From: Shuttleworthella satelles DSM 14600
GTDB taxonomy: Bacteria; Bacillota; Clostridia; Lachnospirales; Lachnospiraceae
Reading direction: 5' to 3'
DNA length: 64,000 nt
Assembly: GCF_000160115.1 (NCBI RefSeq)
Contig: NZ_GG665866.1
Span: 310,001-374,000, forward strand
Positions within the stretch are counted from its first letter, which is position 1. Every line of letters starts with the position of its first letter. The notes below the pieces were generated by a model. That model ran no database searches. It was not told the origin of the DNA and was given only the letters and a program-made list of their open reading frames with translations. Of this stretch, positions 26,332 through 35,307 are shown one piece after another. Position numbers and translations under genes: made by a program.

Positions 26332-28026
26332 TCACTTCTGCCCCGGCAGCCTGTAAGAGGACTTGAGTCCCACAATCCGGTTGAAGACCGGCGCACCCGG
26401 CCTGGAATCTCTTAAGTCTGCCACAAAAAAGCCCTGGCGGACGAACTGAAACTTCTCCTCTGCCTCCGCCTCTGCCAGAGCGGCTTCCACATAGGCCTCC
26501 CGCACAGTCAGGGAATTGGGGTTCAAATTGAGAGAGCCATCCTCATTGTAGACGCCCTTATCTTCATCAATGATGTTCTCATAGAGGCGAACACTCACCT
26601 TTTTGGCTGTCGCCGCATCCACCCAGTGGATGGTTCCTCTGACCTTGCGGCCGTCGACGGAATCGCCTCCCCTGGTCGCGGGATCATAGTTACAGTGGAT
26701 TACCGTCACCCTGCCATCCTCATCCTTTTCGCAGGAGGTGCAGGTCACATAGTAGGCGTTCATGAGGCGAACCTCATTGCCGGGATACATGCGGCGGTAT
26801 TTTTTAGCGGGGACCTCCATAAAGTCGTCCCGGTCGATGTAGAGCTCTCCGGAGAAGGTCACTTCTCTCTCCCCCAGCTCCGGGTTCTCCTTGTTGTTGG
26901 GCACGATCAGGGTCTCCGACTGTCCCTTGGGATAATTGTCGATGACAAGCCTGACGGGATCGAGAGCCGCCATCATGCGCTTTGCCTTGCCCTTTAAATC
27001 CTCGCGGATACAGTACTCCAACTCCGGGTACTCAATGGCGGAGTTGGCCTTGGAGACTCCGGTCAGTTCTACGAACATGCGGATGGATTCCGGGGTGAAG
27101 CCCCGCCTGCGCAGGGCGGCGATTGAGACCAGGCGGGGATCATCCCAGCCGTCCACAATTCCATCCTCCACAAGACGCTTGATATAGCGCTTGCCGGTGA
27201 CGACATTGCGCAGGTACATCTTGGCAAATTCAATCTGTCGCGGGGGCATTTCAAAGCCGCAGTTGTCTACGACCCAGTCATAGAGGGGCCTGTGATCCTC
27301 GAATTCCAAAGTGCAGATGGAGTGGCTGATTCCCTCAATGGCGTCTTCAATGGGATGGGCGAAGTCATACATGGGATAGATACACCAGGTATCGCCCTGA
27401 CGATGATGCTCCATATGGGCCACCCGATAGAGAATGGGATCTCTCATGTTGATATTGGGAGAGGTCATATCAATCCTGGCGCGGATCACCATAGCGCCGT
27501 CCTCGTATTTTCCCGCCCTCATATCCTCAAAGATCTGAAGACTCTCTGCTGCCGGCCGCTTGCGGTTAGGATCATCTTCCCCCGGCTCTGTCAGACTCCC
27601 TCTGGTCTGCCGGATCTGATCCGCATTCAGATCAGAGGCGTAGGCCTTGCCGTCCGCGATCAGCTTCCTGGCGTAATCGTACATCTGATCGAAATAGTCA
27701 GAAGCAAAATAGAGATGGTCTTTCCAGTCCACCCCCAGCCAATGAATATCCGCCTTAATTGCCTCGACGAACTCATCCTTCTCCTTGGTCGGGTTGGTAT
27801 CATCAAAGCGCAGATGAAATTCTCCCCCATATTCCTGAGAGAGACCATAGTTGAGAAGTATGGACTTGGCGTGCCCGATGTGCAGATAACCGTTGGGCTC
27901 CGGCGGAAAACGGGTTGTCACATGGTCATAGACTCCATCCGCCAGATCCCTATCAATCGCCATCTCAATAAAATTGCGGGAAACTTTCTCCCCAGCCCCT
28001 TCTCTTGCCGTCATCTCTTCTGCCAT
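26332..28026 (-). CDS. glnS: Glutaminyl-tRNA synthetase
   Basis: Charges tRNA-Gln with glutamine. The 564-residue class I synthetase shows the HIGH motif in PNGYLHIGHAKSILLNYG and GVDWKDHLYFASDYF. The second catalytic motif is VVTGKRYIKRLVEDG, in which the usual Ser of MSKR is replaced by Gly. The C-terminal anticodon-binding beta barrels are complete (to FNRIVGLKSSYRLPGQK). The ATG at 28026 is preferred since AGGA lies seven bases before it; an ATG at 28044 is possible. It lies 107 bases after the rhomboid-like gene and probably shares its promoter. Confidence 0.95.
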   Translation of the reverse strand: MAEEMTAREGAGEKVSRNFIEMAIDRDLADGVYDHVTTRFPPEPNGYLHIGHAKSILLNYGLSQEYGGEFHLRFDDTNPTKEKDEFVEAIKADIHWLGVDWKDHLYFASDYFDQMYDYARKLIADGKAYASDLNADQIRQTRGSLTEPGEDDPNRKRPAAESLQIFEDMRAGKYEDGAMVIRARIDMTSPNINMRDPILYRVAHMEHHRQGDTWCIYPMYDFAHPIEDAIEGISHSICTLEFEDHRPLYDWVVDNCGFEMPPRQIEFAKMYLRNVVTGKRYIKRLVEDGIVDGWDDPRLVSIAALRRRGFTPESIRMFVELTGVSKANSAIEYPELEYCIREDLKGKAKRMMAALDPVRLVIDNYPKGQSETLIVPNNKENPELGEREVTFSGELYIDRDDFMEVPAKKYRRMYPGNEVRLMNAYYVTCTSCEKDEDGRVTVIHCNYDPATRGGDSVDGRKVRGTIHWVDAATAKKVSVRLYENIIDEDKGVYNEDGSLNLNPNSLTVREAYVEAALAEAEAEEKFQFVRQGFFVADLRDSRPGAPVFNRIVGLKSSYRLPGQK

Positions 28027-28150
28027 TTTCCTGTCCTTACCCATTCTTCTCTACTGTTTCTCTCTGAAAAGCGCTCCACGATTATTCCGTTGCCCCGGAT
28101 CGCAGTCTTAGCAGTGCAAGACTTTGTCCCCGCCATCACAATGTCTTTCT

Positions 28151-29119
28151 CTAAATCACATGCTTGTGGTTAAAGAGGTGATCCTGACAGTACTCGTAAT
28201 TTCCGTTGCACTTGGAGCAGAAGCGGAATTCCAGCTCGGGATTCGTGATCTCCGTCCTGCCGCAGACGGCGCATTTATGTCTGCTGATCGGCCCCCGCGA
28301 CTGGGAAGCACTCCCCGGATTCTGACTGCCGAAGCGGCCTCTGTCACTATTGTCAGACGGCTGTCTCTGTCCGCCCGAGAAGGGGTCCTGCCCCTGGTAG
28401 TGAAAACCGGACCAGGGAGTTTTATTCCCTGCCCCTTTGCCAAAGCCTCTCTGTCCAAAGGTCGGATTAGCGGACCATTTTTTCTTCCGATTGCTCAGGA
28501 AGAAGATGAAGAAGTTAAGCAGAGACGCGATAATCGCCACTCTTCCGCCCCAATCAGTCGCCAGCAGCTCATACAGAGTCAGGCCCGCGTAGACAATGGC
28601 CAGCCAGCGCATCTTGATGGGAATCACAAAATAGAGATATACCTGCATATCCCCATAGAGGACGGCAAAGGCCAGAAAAATCGACATATTGATATAGGAG
28701 GTCGAGAAGAAAGTCCCGATATTGGAGATGTTCTGACCCGGGTAGAGAATTCTGGCCACCCCGTAGAGGAGAAAAGCGCCGATGACCGTGAAGAGAATTC
28801 CGCTGAAAATATAGACGTTAAAGCGGAAGGTTCCCCAGGTCTGCTCTAAGACCCGTCCCAGCTGGTAGTAAAAGAGCATCATGATCAGGCCCCAGAAAAT
28901 ACTGTAAGAGGGCGGAATCATCACCCAGGTGATCAGACGCCAGATCTCGAAATGGTAAATGATCCTGGCGGGCTCTAAGGTCATCATAGCAATAAAATTA
29001 GCCCCGCTTGAGAGAGAGGCAAAATATAAGATATAGCCGATGATATAGCCGCCGATCAGCCAAAGAGTCAGGTTGGGAATCGCGTAGCGGCCCAGCCTTC
29101 TCTCCAATTTATCAAGCAT
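28151..29119 (-). CDS. Rhomboid-like membrane protein with C-terminal zinc-ribbon
   Basis: A 322-residue protein. Six membrane segments lie in residues 15-210 in the rhomboid arrangement (WRLITWVMIPPSYSIFWGLI, then YYQLGRVLEQTWGTFRFN). The catalytic GxSG serine and the partner His are missing, so it is probably a non-proteolytic member. A Gly/Ser/Gln-rich linker (about 220-285) leads to a cysteine pair motif CAVCGRTEI with FCSKCNGNYEYCQDH, a probable zinc finger. First gene before glnS. Confidence 0.8.
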   Translation of the reverse strand: MLDKLERRLGRYAIPNLTLWLIGGYIIGYILYFASLSSGANFIAMMTLEPARIIYHFEIWRLITWVMIPPSYSIFWGLIMMLFYYQLGRVLEQTWGTFRFNVYIFSGILFTVIGAFLLYGVARILYPGQNISNIGTFFSTSYINMSIFLAFAVLYGDMQVYLYFVIPIKMRWLAIVYAGLTLYELLATDWGGRVAIIASLLNFFIFFLSNRKKKWSANPTFGQRGFGKGAGNKTPWSGFHYQGQDPFSGGQRQPSDNSDRGRFGSQNPGSASQSRGPISRHKCAVCGRTEITNPELEFRFCSKCNGNYEYCQDHLFNHKHVI

Positions 29120-29172
29120 AGTTTTCTCCTTGCAGATGAAGAGGAAAAGTCCCTCTTTCGTTGGATTTCACT

Positions 29173-29201
29173 ATTATATGAAACCCCAGATTTACTGTCA
29201 A
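29173..29201 (-). promoter_or_regulatory. Consensus promoter of the rhomboid-glnS operon
   Basis: On the minus strand: TTGACA (29196-29201), 17 bases, TATAAT (29173-29178). A perfect match at both boxes and spacing, 54 bases before the ATG at 29119. Confidence 0.88.
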
Positions 29202-29250
29202 TTTGACGACAAATCCGGCTATCTGTACCTCATATTGTACTTTGCTTCCA

Positions 29251-29279
29251 TTGTGCCAAATTCAAATCGGAATTATAAT
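29251..29279 (+). promoter_or_regulatory. Promoter of the activase gene
   Basis: TTGTGC (29251-29256), 17 bases, TATAAT (29274-29279). Transcription would begin near 29286, leaving an untranslated leader of about 190 bases. With the promoter at 29173-29201, this accounts for the 357-base gap 29120-29476. Confidence 0.7.
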
Positions 29280-29413
29280 GATCCCTGTTTACACCATGGG
29301 AGTATCGTATGTGACTTTTCATCTCCGAAAGAACCCACAGAGGACATTTTCGAAGATTCAAGAGCCTCTGATTCAGCGGCGCGACCGCGAGACATTGGCA
29401 GAAAGGCATACGG

Positions 29414-29453
29414 AGCGATTGGGACAACGCACATGGTCCCTGCCCGAATCGCT
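29414..29453 (+). other. Nested hairpin in the activase gene leader
   Basis: AGCGATT (29414-29420) pairs with AATCGCT (29447-29453), enclosing GGGAC / GTCCC (29421-29425 with 29436-29440) and a six-base bulge. It ends about a dozen bases before the ribosome site AAAGGAG, so it could affect translation. No known riboswitch fold recognised. Confidence 0.45.
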
Positions 29454-29476
29454 TACAAAGACACAAAGGAGTAACA

Positions 29477-32400
29477 ATGGCTAACGAGAAATTCTGCAAA
29501 CTTGGAATCGACATCGGTTCCACCACCGTCAAAATTGCCCTCCTGGATGAGGAAAATCATCTCCTCTTCTCTGACTATGAGCGCCATTTTGCCAATATTC
29601 GCCAGACCCTCAAGGACCTGATCGAGAAATGCTTCGCCGTCACAGGCGACGTCCGGGTATCTCCTGTCATCACCGGATCCGGCGGACTGACCCTGGCCAA
29701 ACACCTGGGCATTCCCTTTGAGCAGGAGGTTGTCGCTGTGGCGACCTCTCTGCAGACCTTCCTTCCGAAAACGGATGTCGCAATCGAGCTGGGCGGTGAG
29801 GACGCCAAGATCATCTACTTTGAGAACGGAAATGTCGAACAGCGTATGAACGGCGTCTGTGCCGGCGGTACCGGCTCCTTTATTGACCAGATGGCCTCTC
29901 TGATCCAGACAGACGCCTCCGGTCTCAATGAATATGCCAAAAACTACAAGTCTCTCTATCAGATTGCCTCCCGCTGCGGCGTCTTTGCCAAGACTGACAT
30001 CCAGCCCCTGATCAATGAGGGGGCAACCAGGGAAGATCTGGCGGCCTCGATCTTCCAGGCCGTCGTCAACCAGACCATCTCCGGCCTGGCCTGCGGCAAG
30101 CCCATTCGCGGCCACGTCGCCTTTCTGGGAGGTCCTCTTCATTTCCTGGACCAGCTGCGCCAGGCCTTCGTTCGCACCCTGCATCTGGATGAAGAACACG
30201 CTCTTATGCCAGACAATTCCCACCTCTTCGCCGCCATGGGAAGCGCTCTGAACTGTCACGAGGATCTTGTCATGGACCTCGCGGCCATCAGGGAGAAGTT
30301 AAGTCACAAGATCAAGATGGAGATCGAGGTCGCCCGCATGGAGCCCCTCTTTGACAGTGAGGACGACTACAATGACTTCCTGAAGGCCCATGGGAATAAT
30401 CATGTTCACACGGCCCCCTTAGAAGAGTATCACGGCAGGGCCTATCTGGGCATTGACTCCGGTTCCACCACAACCAAACTGGCCCTGGTCTCTGAGGACG
30501 GGGACCTGCTCTACTCCTTCTATTCCAACAACAAGGGCAATCCCCTGGAGACCGCCCGCAAGTCCCTGGAAGAGATCTACGAGAAGCTTCCCTCTGACGC
30601 CAGGATTGTACATGCCTGCTCCACCGGTTATGGAGAGGCCTTAATGAAGTCCGCCCTCAAGCTGGAAGAGGGCGAAGTAGAGACCGTGGCTCACTTCTAT
30701 GCCGCCCAGCACTTCGACCCTCAGGTTGACTGCATCCTGGATATCGGCGGCCAGGACATGAAGTGCATCAAGATCAAGGACAACATGGTTGATTCCGTTC
30801 AGCTGAACGAAGCCTGTTCCGCCGGCTGCGGCTCCTTCTTGGAGACCTTCGCGAAGTCCCTGAATTTAAGCATCCAGGACTTCGCCAAGGAGGCGCGCTA
30901 TGCCAGACAGCCCATTGATCTGGGCACCCGCTGCACCGTCTTCATGAATTCCAAAGTCAAGCAGGCACAAAAGGAAGGTGCGTCCGTAGCGGACATTTCC
31001 TCCGGTCTCGCTTATTCCGTCATCAAAAACGCCCTCTTTAAGGTCATTAAGCTCTCTGACGCCTCTGACCTGGGGCAGCACGTCGTTGTCCAGGGCGGCA
31101 CCTTTTACAACGATGCGGTTTTCCGCGCCTTTGAGCGCATTTCCGGCGTCCACGCGACCCGACCCGACATCGCCGGTATCATGGGCGCCTTCGGCGCCGC
31201 TCTCATCGCCAAAGAGCGCTATCGCAAAGATCAGACCACGACCATGCTCTCCATCGATGAGATTCGCGCCCTGACCTATACCACTCACATCCGCCGCTGT
31301 CAGTTCTGCAACAACCACTGTATTCTGACCGAAGACCTCTTCAACGACGGACGCGTCTTCATCACCGGCAACCGCTGTGAGCGCGGACTTGGCCTGGAGA
31401 AGAATCCGGACCACATTCCAAACCTCTTCGACTACAAGTTCAAGAGGATCTTCCGCTATGCCCCCCTCAAGAAAGAGGAGGCGACCCGCGGCACCATCGG
31501 TATCCCCAGAGCCCTCAATATGTATGAGAACTATCCTCTCTGGGCCACCTTTTTGACCGAGCTGGGCTTCCGCATCCAGGTCTCTCCCATGACTAACCGC
31601 AAGATCTATGAGCTTGGAATTGAGTCCATTCCCTCCGAGTCCGAGTGCTACCCCGCCAAGCTGACCCACGGCCATATCCAGTGGCTGATCAACAAGGGGG
31701 TCGACGCCATCTGGTATCCCGATGTCCCCTACGAGCGCAATGAGTTCCCCGATGCCAACAACAATTACAACTGTCCCATCGTCACCTCCTACGCGGAGAA
31801 TATCAAAAATAACGTCGACGAGATCAGCAGCGGTAAAATGCGCTTCTTAAACCCCTTCGTCGCCCTCTCCTCCGAGGAGATCATGACGGATCAGCTGATC
31901 AAGTACCTGGCCGTAGAAATGCCTGAGATCCCCGAAGAGGAGATCCGCCGCGCCGCCCACGCCGGCTGGCTGGAAATGGATCGTGCCCGCGAAGATATCC
32001 GCAAAAAGGGCGAGGAAGTTCTCGACTATCTTCAGAAAAACAAGCGGCGGGGCATTGTTCTCGCCGGCCGTCCCTACCATGTCGATCCTGAGATCAACCA
32101 CGGAATCGCCGATATGATCACCTCATACGGCATCGCCGTATTGACGGAGGATTCTGTCTCCCACCTGGGACATTTAGACCAGGAGCGGCCCGTCATTGTC
32201 ATGGACCAGTGGATGTATCACACCCGCATGTACGCCGCCGCCAACTTCGTCAAAAAGCACGAGAACCTGGATCTGATCCAGCTCAACTCCTTCGGCTGCG
32301 GCCTGGATGCCGTCACCACCGATCAGGTGGCCGATATCTTAACCGGCTCCGGCAAGATCTACACCTGCCTCAAGATCGATGAGGTCAACAACCTCGGGGC

Positions 32401-33763
32401 CGCCCGGATCCGCCTCCGCTCCCTTCTGGCCGCCATCCGCGTCCGCGAAGAGCGCAGGGAGACGCGGGAAGTCAACACCTCTGCTTACGAGCGCGTGGTC
32501 TTCACCAAAGAGATGAAGAAGAAGTACACCATCCTCGCTCCCCAGATGAGTCCCATCCACTTCGACCTTCTCATGCCCGCCTTCAACGCCGCCGGCTACA
32601 ATCTGGTGCTTCCGGACGTGCCCGCGAGAACCTGCGTTGACGTCGGCCTCAAGTACGTCAACAATGACGCCTGCTACCCCTCGCTGATCGTCGTTGGCCA
32701 GTTCATGGCAGCCGTCAAGTCCGGCAAGTATGACATGGATCAGACCGCCATCCTGATCTCACAGACCGGGGGCGGCTGCCGGGCCTCCAACTACATTGGA
32801 TTCATTCGCCGCGCCCTGATCAAGGCCGGCTATCCCAATGTCCCTGTCATCTCTATCAATCTGAGCGGCCTGGAGCCAAACCCCGGCTTCTCCTTCACGC
32901 CCTCCCTCATCCAGCGGGGACTCTACGCCCTGGAATTCGGCGATATCTTCCTCCGCTGTCTCTACCGGGTCCGTCCCTATGAGCTGGTAGCGGGTTCCGC
33001 GGATGCTCTCCATGAGAAATGGGCTGCCCGTGTCAAGGACTTCGTCAGCGCGGATAAGAAGATTCTCTCTCATCGCAAGTACAAGCAGATGTGCCGGGAT
33101 ATCATTCATGATTTCGATACCCTGCCCATCCATGAGGACATGCGAAAGCCCCGCGTCGGCATTGTGGGTGAGATTCTGGTCAAGTATCACCCTGTCGCTA
33201 ACAACGACCTGGTTTCTGTCCTGGAGCACGAGGGCGCTGAGGCAGTCGTTCCCGATCTGACCGACTTCCTCCTCTACTGCTTCTATAACACCAACTTCAA
33301 GGCTGAAAATCTCGGTTTCTCCCAGAAATCCGCCAGACTGGCCAATATGGGGATCAAATTCTTCGAGTGGCTAAGAAAGACCGCCCGCCAGGAATTTGAG
33401 AAATCCAGCCGCTTTACTCCACCGGCCCATATCGAGGAGACGGCGGCGAGGACGACCGAGATCGTGTCTCTGGGCAATCAGACCGGCGAGGGCTGGTTTC
33501 TGACCGGCGAAATGCTGGAGCTGGTCCATGACGGATGCAAGAACGTCATCTGCATCCAGCCCTTCGGCTGCCTGCCCAACCACATTGTGGGCAAGGGCGT
33601 GATCAAAAAGATCCGACACCTTCATCCTGACGCTAACATCTCCGCCATCGACTACGATCCCGGCGCTTCTGAGGTTAACCAGCTCAACCGCATCAAGCTC
33701 ATGCTGGCTACAGCCAACAAGAACCTGGAAGCGGAGCTTGCGGCTCAGCAGAAAATGGCCTGA
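29477..33763 (+). CDS. Acyl-CoA dehydratase activase, large fused form
   Basis: A 1428-residue cytoplasmic protein of the BadF/BadG/HgdC family. Two ATPase domains appear in tandem: GIDIGSTTVKIALLDEE near residue 10 and GIDSGSTTTKLALVSED near residue 330. Each has a Cys for the shared Fe-S cluster (NGVCAGGTGSFID and EACSAGCGSFLE). A cysteine pair RRCQFCNNHC follows near 610. The C-terminal half resembles the HgdB-like/DUF2229 region (GIPRALNMYENYPLWATFLT). Such activases use ATP to reduce 2-hydroxyacyl-CoA dehydratases; the fused form has unclear substrate. Stand-alone, with its own promoter and terminator. Confidence 0.93.
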   Translation: MANEKFCKLGIDIGSTTVKIALLDEENHLLFSDYERHFANIRQTLKDLIEKCFAVTGDVRVSPVITGSGGLTLAKHLGIPFEQEVVAVATSLQTFLPKTDVAIELGGEDAKIIYFENGNVEQRMNGVCAGGTGSFIDQMASLIQTDASGLNEYAKNYKSLYQIASRCGVFAKTDIQPLINEGATREDLAASIFQAVVNQTISGLACGKPIRGHVAFLGGPLHFLDQLRQAFVRTLHLDEEHALMPDNSHLFAAMGSALNCHEDLVMDLAAIREKLSHKIKMEIEVARMEPLFDSEDDYNDFLKAHGNNHVHTAPLEEYHGRAYLGIDSGSTTTKLALVSEDGDLLYSFYSNNKGNPLETARKSLEEIYEKLPSDARIVHACSTGYGEALMKSALKLEEGEVETVAHFYAAQHFDPQVDCILDIGGQDMKCIKIKDNMVDSVQLNEACSAGCGSFLETFAKSLNLSIQDFAKEARYARQPIDLGTRCTVFMNSKVKQAQKEGASVADISSGLAYSVIKNALFKVIKLSDASDLGQHVVVQGGTFYNDAVFRAFERISGVHATRPDIAGIMGAFGAALIAKERYRKDQTTTMLSIDEIRALTYTTHIRRCQFCNNHCILTEDLFNDGRVFITGNRCERGLGLEKNPDHIPNLFDYKFKRIFRYAPLKKEEATRGTIGIPRALNMYENYPLWATFLTELGFRIQVSPMTNRKIYELGIESIPSESECYPAKLTHGHIQWLINKGVDAIWYPDVPYERNEFPDANNNYNCPIVTSYAENIKNNVDEISSGKMRFLNPFVALSSEEIMTDQLIKYLAVEMPEIPEEEIRRAAHAGWLEMDRAREDIRKKGEEVLDYLQKNKRRGIVLAGRPYHVDPEINHGIADMITSYGIAVLTEDSVSHLGHLDQERPVIVMDQWMYHTRMYAAANFVKKHENLDLIQLNSFGCGLDAVTTDQVADILTGSGKIYTCLKIDEVNNLGAARIRLRSLLAAIRVREERRETREVNTSAYERVVFTKEMKKKYTILAPQMSPIHFDLLMPAFNAAGYNLVLPDVPARTCVDVGLKYVNNDACYPSLIVVGQFMAAVKSGKYDMDQTAILISQTGGGCRASNYIGFIRRALIKAGYPNVPVISINLSGLEPNPGFSFTPSLIQRGLYALEFGDIFLRCLYRVRPYELVAGSADALHEKWAARVKDFVSADKKILSHRKYKQMCRDIIHDFDTLPIHEDMRKPRVGIVGEILVKYHPVANNDLVSVLEHEGAEAVVPDLTDFLLYCFYNTNFKAENLGFSQKSARLANMGIKFFEWLRKTARQEFEKSSRFTPPAHIEETAARTTEIVSLGNQTGEGWFLTGEMLELVHDGCKNVICIQPFGCLPNHIVGKGVIKKIRHLHPDANISAIDYDPGASEVNQLNRIKLMLATANKNLEAELAAQQKMA

Positions 33764-33776
33764 AACATTTCAATTA

Positions 33777-33817
33777 GAGCCTCCGCGACCGTATTTCCGT
33801 CGCGGAGGCTCCTTTTT
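33777..33817 (+). terminator. Terminator of the activase gene
   Basis: Perfect 13-bp stem GAGCCTCCGCGAC / GTCGCGGAGGCTC with a nine-base loop, then CTTTTT. Confidence 0.95.
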
Positions 33818-33883
33818 ATGGATAAGCTATGTTGCTTATCAGCAAAGGGCGTCTGACTCTAAAATCAGCGAATGATAGGAAGC

Positions 33884-34903
33884 TTAGAGTTCCAGTAAGC
33901 CCGCATCCAAATAGGTCATGGCAAGCGCCTCTCCCAGGGCCGTCAGGGTCCTGACCACGTCCAACAGCTTCACATTGGCCCGAATCCCTGATAAGGTCAG
34001 CTCCTCATCCATCTCCGCCTCTGTCTCATATCGGAAGGGACAGAGGCCTTCAGCCGCGAGGAAATCCATCCGATAGGCCTTATTGGAGGCTGTGATCAAA
34101 AGCCCCTCTTCCTCCAGTTCCCGCCTGATCTCGCGCAGGTTCTCACTGCCCCGGTAGACGGCTTCCTGGTGTCCGACCCGATAGGCCATCCTGGCCTGAT
34201 CGGACAACCCCCTCTCATAATCTCTTTCCTGCCTGCCTTTCTGTCCGGCCTGCTCATCCTCCACAAGATTTGAAGTGAGCTCCGAAGTCTCATTGCCCGG
34301 CATCTTCTTCGGGCCGGCGATCCTCCCCTTGTCATCCGCCTCAGTTTTGCCACTGTTGATTGTCCTCTGCGCACAGTAAAAGGAAGTATCAGCCATTCGG
34401 ACGTCATAGTCAACGATATCTCCTTTTGCATTGACAAAGTCCTCCTCCATCCCATAGATGATCAGGTCTGACTGCTGCCTGCGTGCAGAATCCCGCAGGG
34501 TGGCCAGAAGCTCTTCGTCATAGTGATACATCGGCTCCAGCAAAAGGAAGTACTTTGGTCTCTTTTCGGACTGAATCTCATCAAAAGTTTCGGCTCCCAT
34601 CTCAGCCCAGCGCTTCCTGGCCACAGCAAAGAGTCGGTTCTCCCTTTCCTCCGGATTCGAGCTCGGCCTGTCTTCCTGACCCGAATTTGATCTCAGTTCT
34701 TCCTCTGAAAGACAGGCGATCCGATCCGGATGCTTCCTGCTCCATTCCCTGGCAATTTCTAAGCTCTCATCTTTGGAAGAGAGATCCGCGATCACCAGTC
34801 TCCACCCGTCCTCAGTCTGGGCCAAGAGATCCCGAATGGCCCCCTCCATGTACTCTGCCCCGTCATGAACCGGCATCAAAATCAAAAAAATGGGATCGCC
34901 CAT
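33884..34903 (-). CDS. Glycosyltransferase family 2-like protein
   Basis: A 339-residue protein. It opens with FLILMPVHDGAEYMEGAIRD and LVIADLSSKDESLEIARE, the nucleotide-sugar binding half of a GT-A fold. The following PKYFLLLEPMYHYDEELLAT is where a DxD motif is usual; none is clear. A charged insert of about 45 residues (near residue 220) is low in complexity. The ATG at 34903 is chosen because GGAG lies six bases before it. Activity is uncertain; it may have lost catalysis. Confidence 0.6.
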   Translation of the reverse strand: MGDPIFLILMPVHDGAEYMEGAIRDLLAQTEDGWRLVIADLSSKDESLEIAREWSRKHPDRIACLSEEELRSNSGQEDRPSSNPEERENRLFAVARKRWAEMGAETFDEIQSEKRPKYFLLLEPMYHYDEELLATLRDSARRQQSDLIIYGMEEDFVNAKGDIVDYDVRMADTSFYCAQRTINSGKTEADDKGRIAGPKKMPGNETSELTSNLVEDEQAGQKGRQERDYERGLSDQARMAYRVGHQEAVYRGSENLREIRRELEEEGLLITASNKAYRMDFLAAEGLCPFRYETEAEMDEELTLSGIRANVKLLDVVRTLTALGEALAMTYLDAGLLEL

Positions 34904-35190
34904 ACCTGTCTCCATTCCCGCCTTCTCTCTCCCCAAATCCTTGCCCCTCAGTATAACACCTGGCGAAGAGATAAGCCTTGCCCTCGGATAAATATTTTCC
35001 GCGTCGGAATTATTTATCTCCAATCCTCTCCCTTGACTCAGCAGTCTGCATCAGCTCCCTGTGGCAATTTGGGATGTGGACTTACAGAGAAAGGCTCTGA
35101 ATTCACCTTTTCTATCCGTCACTTTTCTATCCGTCATTCATATGTCATCGTTTCTATGTAATCTGCACTCTCTTCCTTTGAGTTATAATC

Positions 35191-35213
35191 AGCACTCACT
35201 TCTTTCGAGTGCT
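35191..35213 (+). promoter_or_regulatory. CIRCE operator (HrcA site) before htpG
   Basis: AGCACTC, nine bases, GAGTGCT: the perfect inverted repeat core of CIRCE (consensus TTAGCACTC-N9-GAGTGCTAA). It abuts the htpG -35 box, so HrcA binding would block transcription until heat or misfolded protein frees the promoter. Confidence 0.9.
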
Positions 35214-35214
35214 A

Positions 35215-35243
35215 TTGACATCAAATTAATAGAAAACTAAAAT
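35215..35243 (+). promoter_or_regulatory. htpG promoter
   Basis: TTGACA (35215-35220), 17 bases, TAAAAT (35238-35243), directly downstream of CIRCE. Confidence 0.85.
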
Positions 35244-35307
35244 AGGAAAGGTAGTCGGGAACAGGGCCGTTCCCCTCAAATTTAATAATCAAGGAGCAAT
35301 AATATTT

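Noticed and set aside
30866-31675. Long open frame opposite the activase gene
   Set aside because: Shadow of a strongly coding sense strand.
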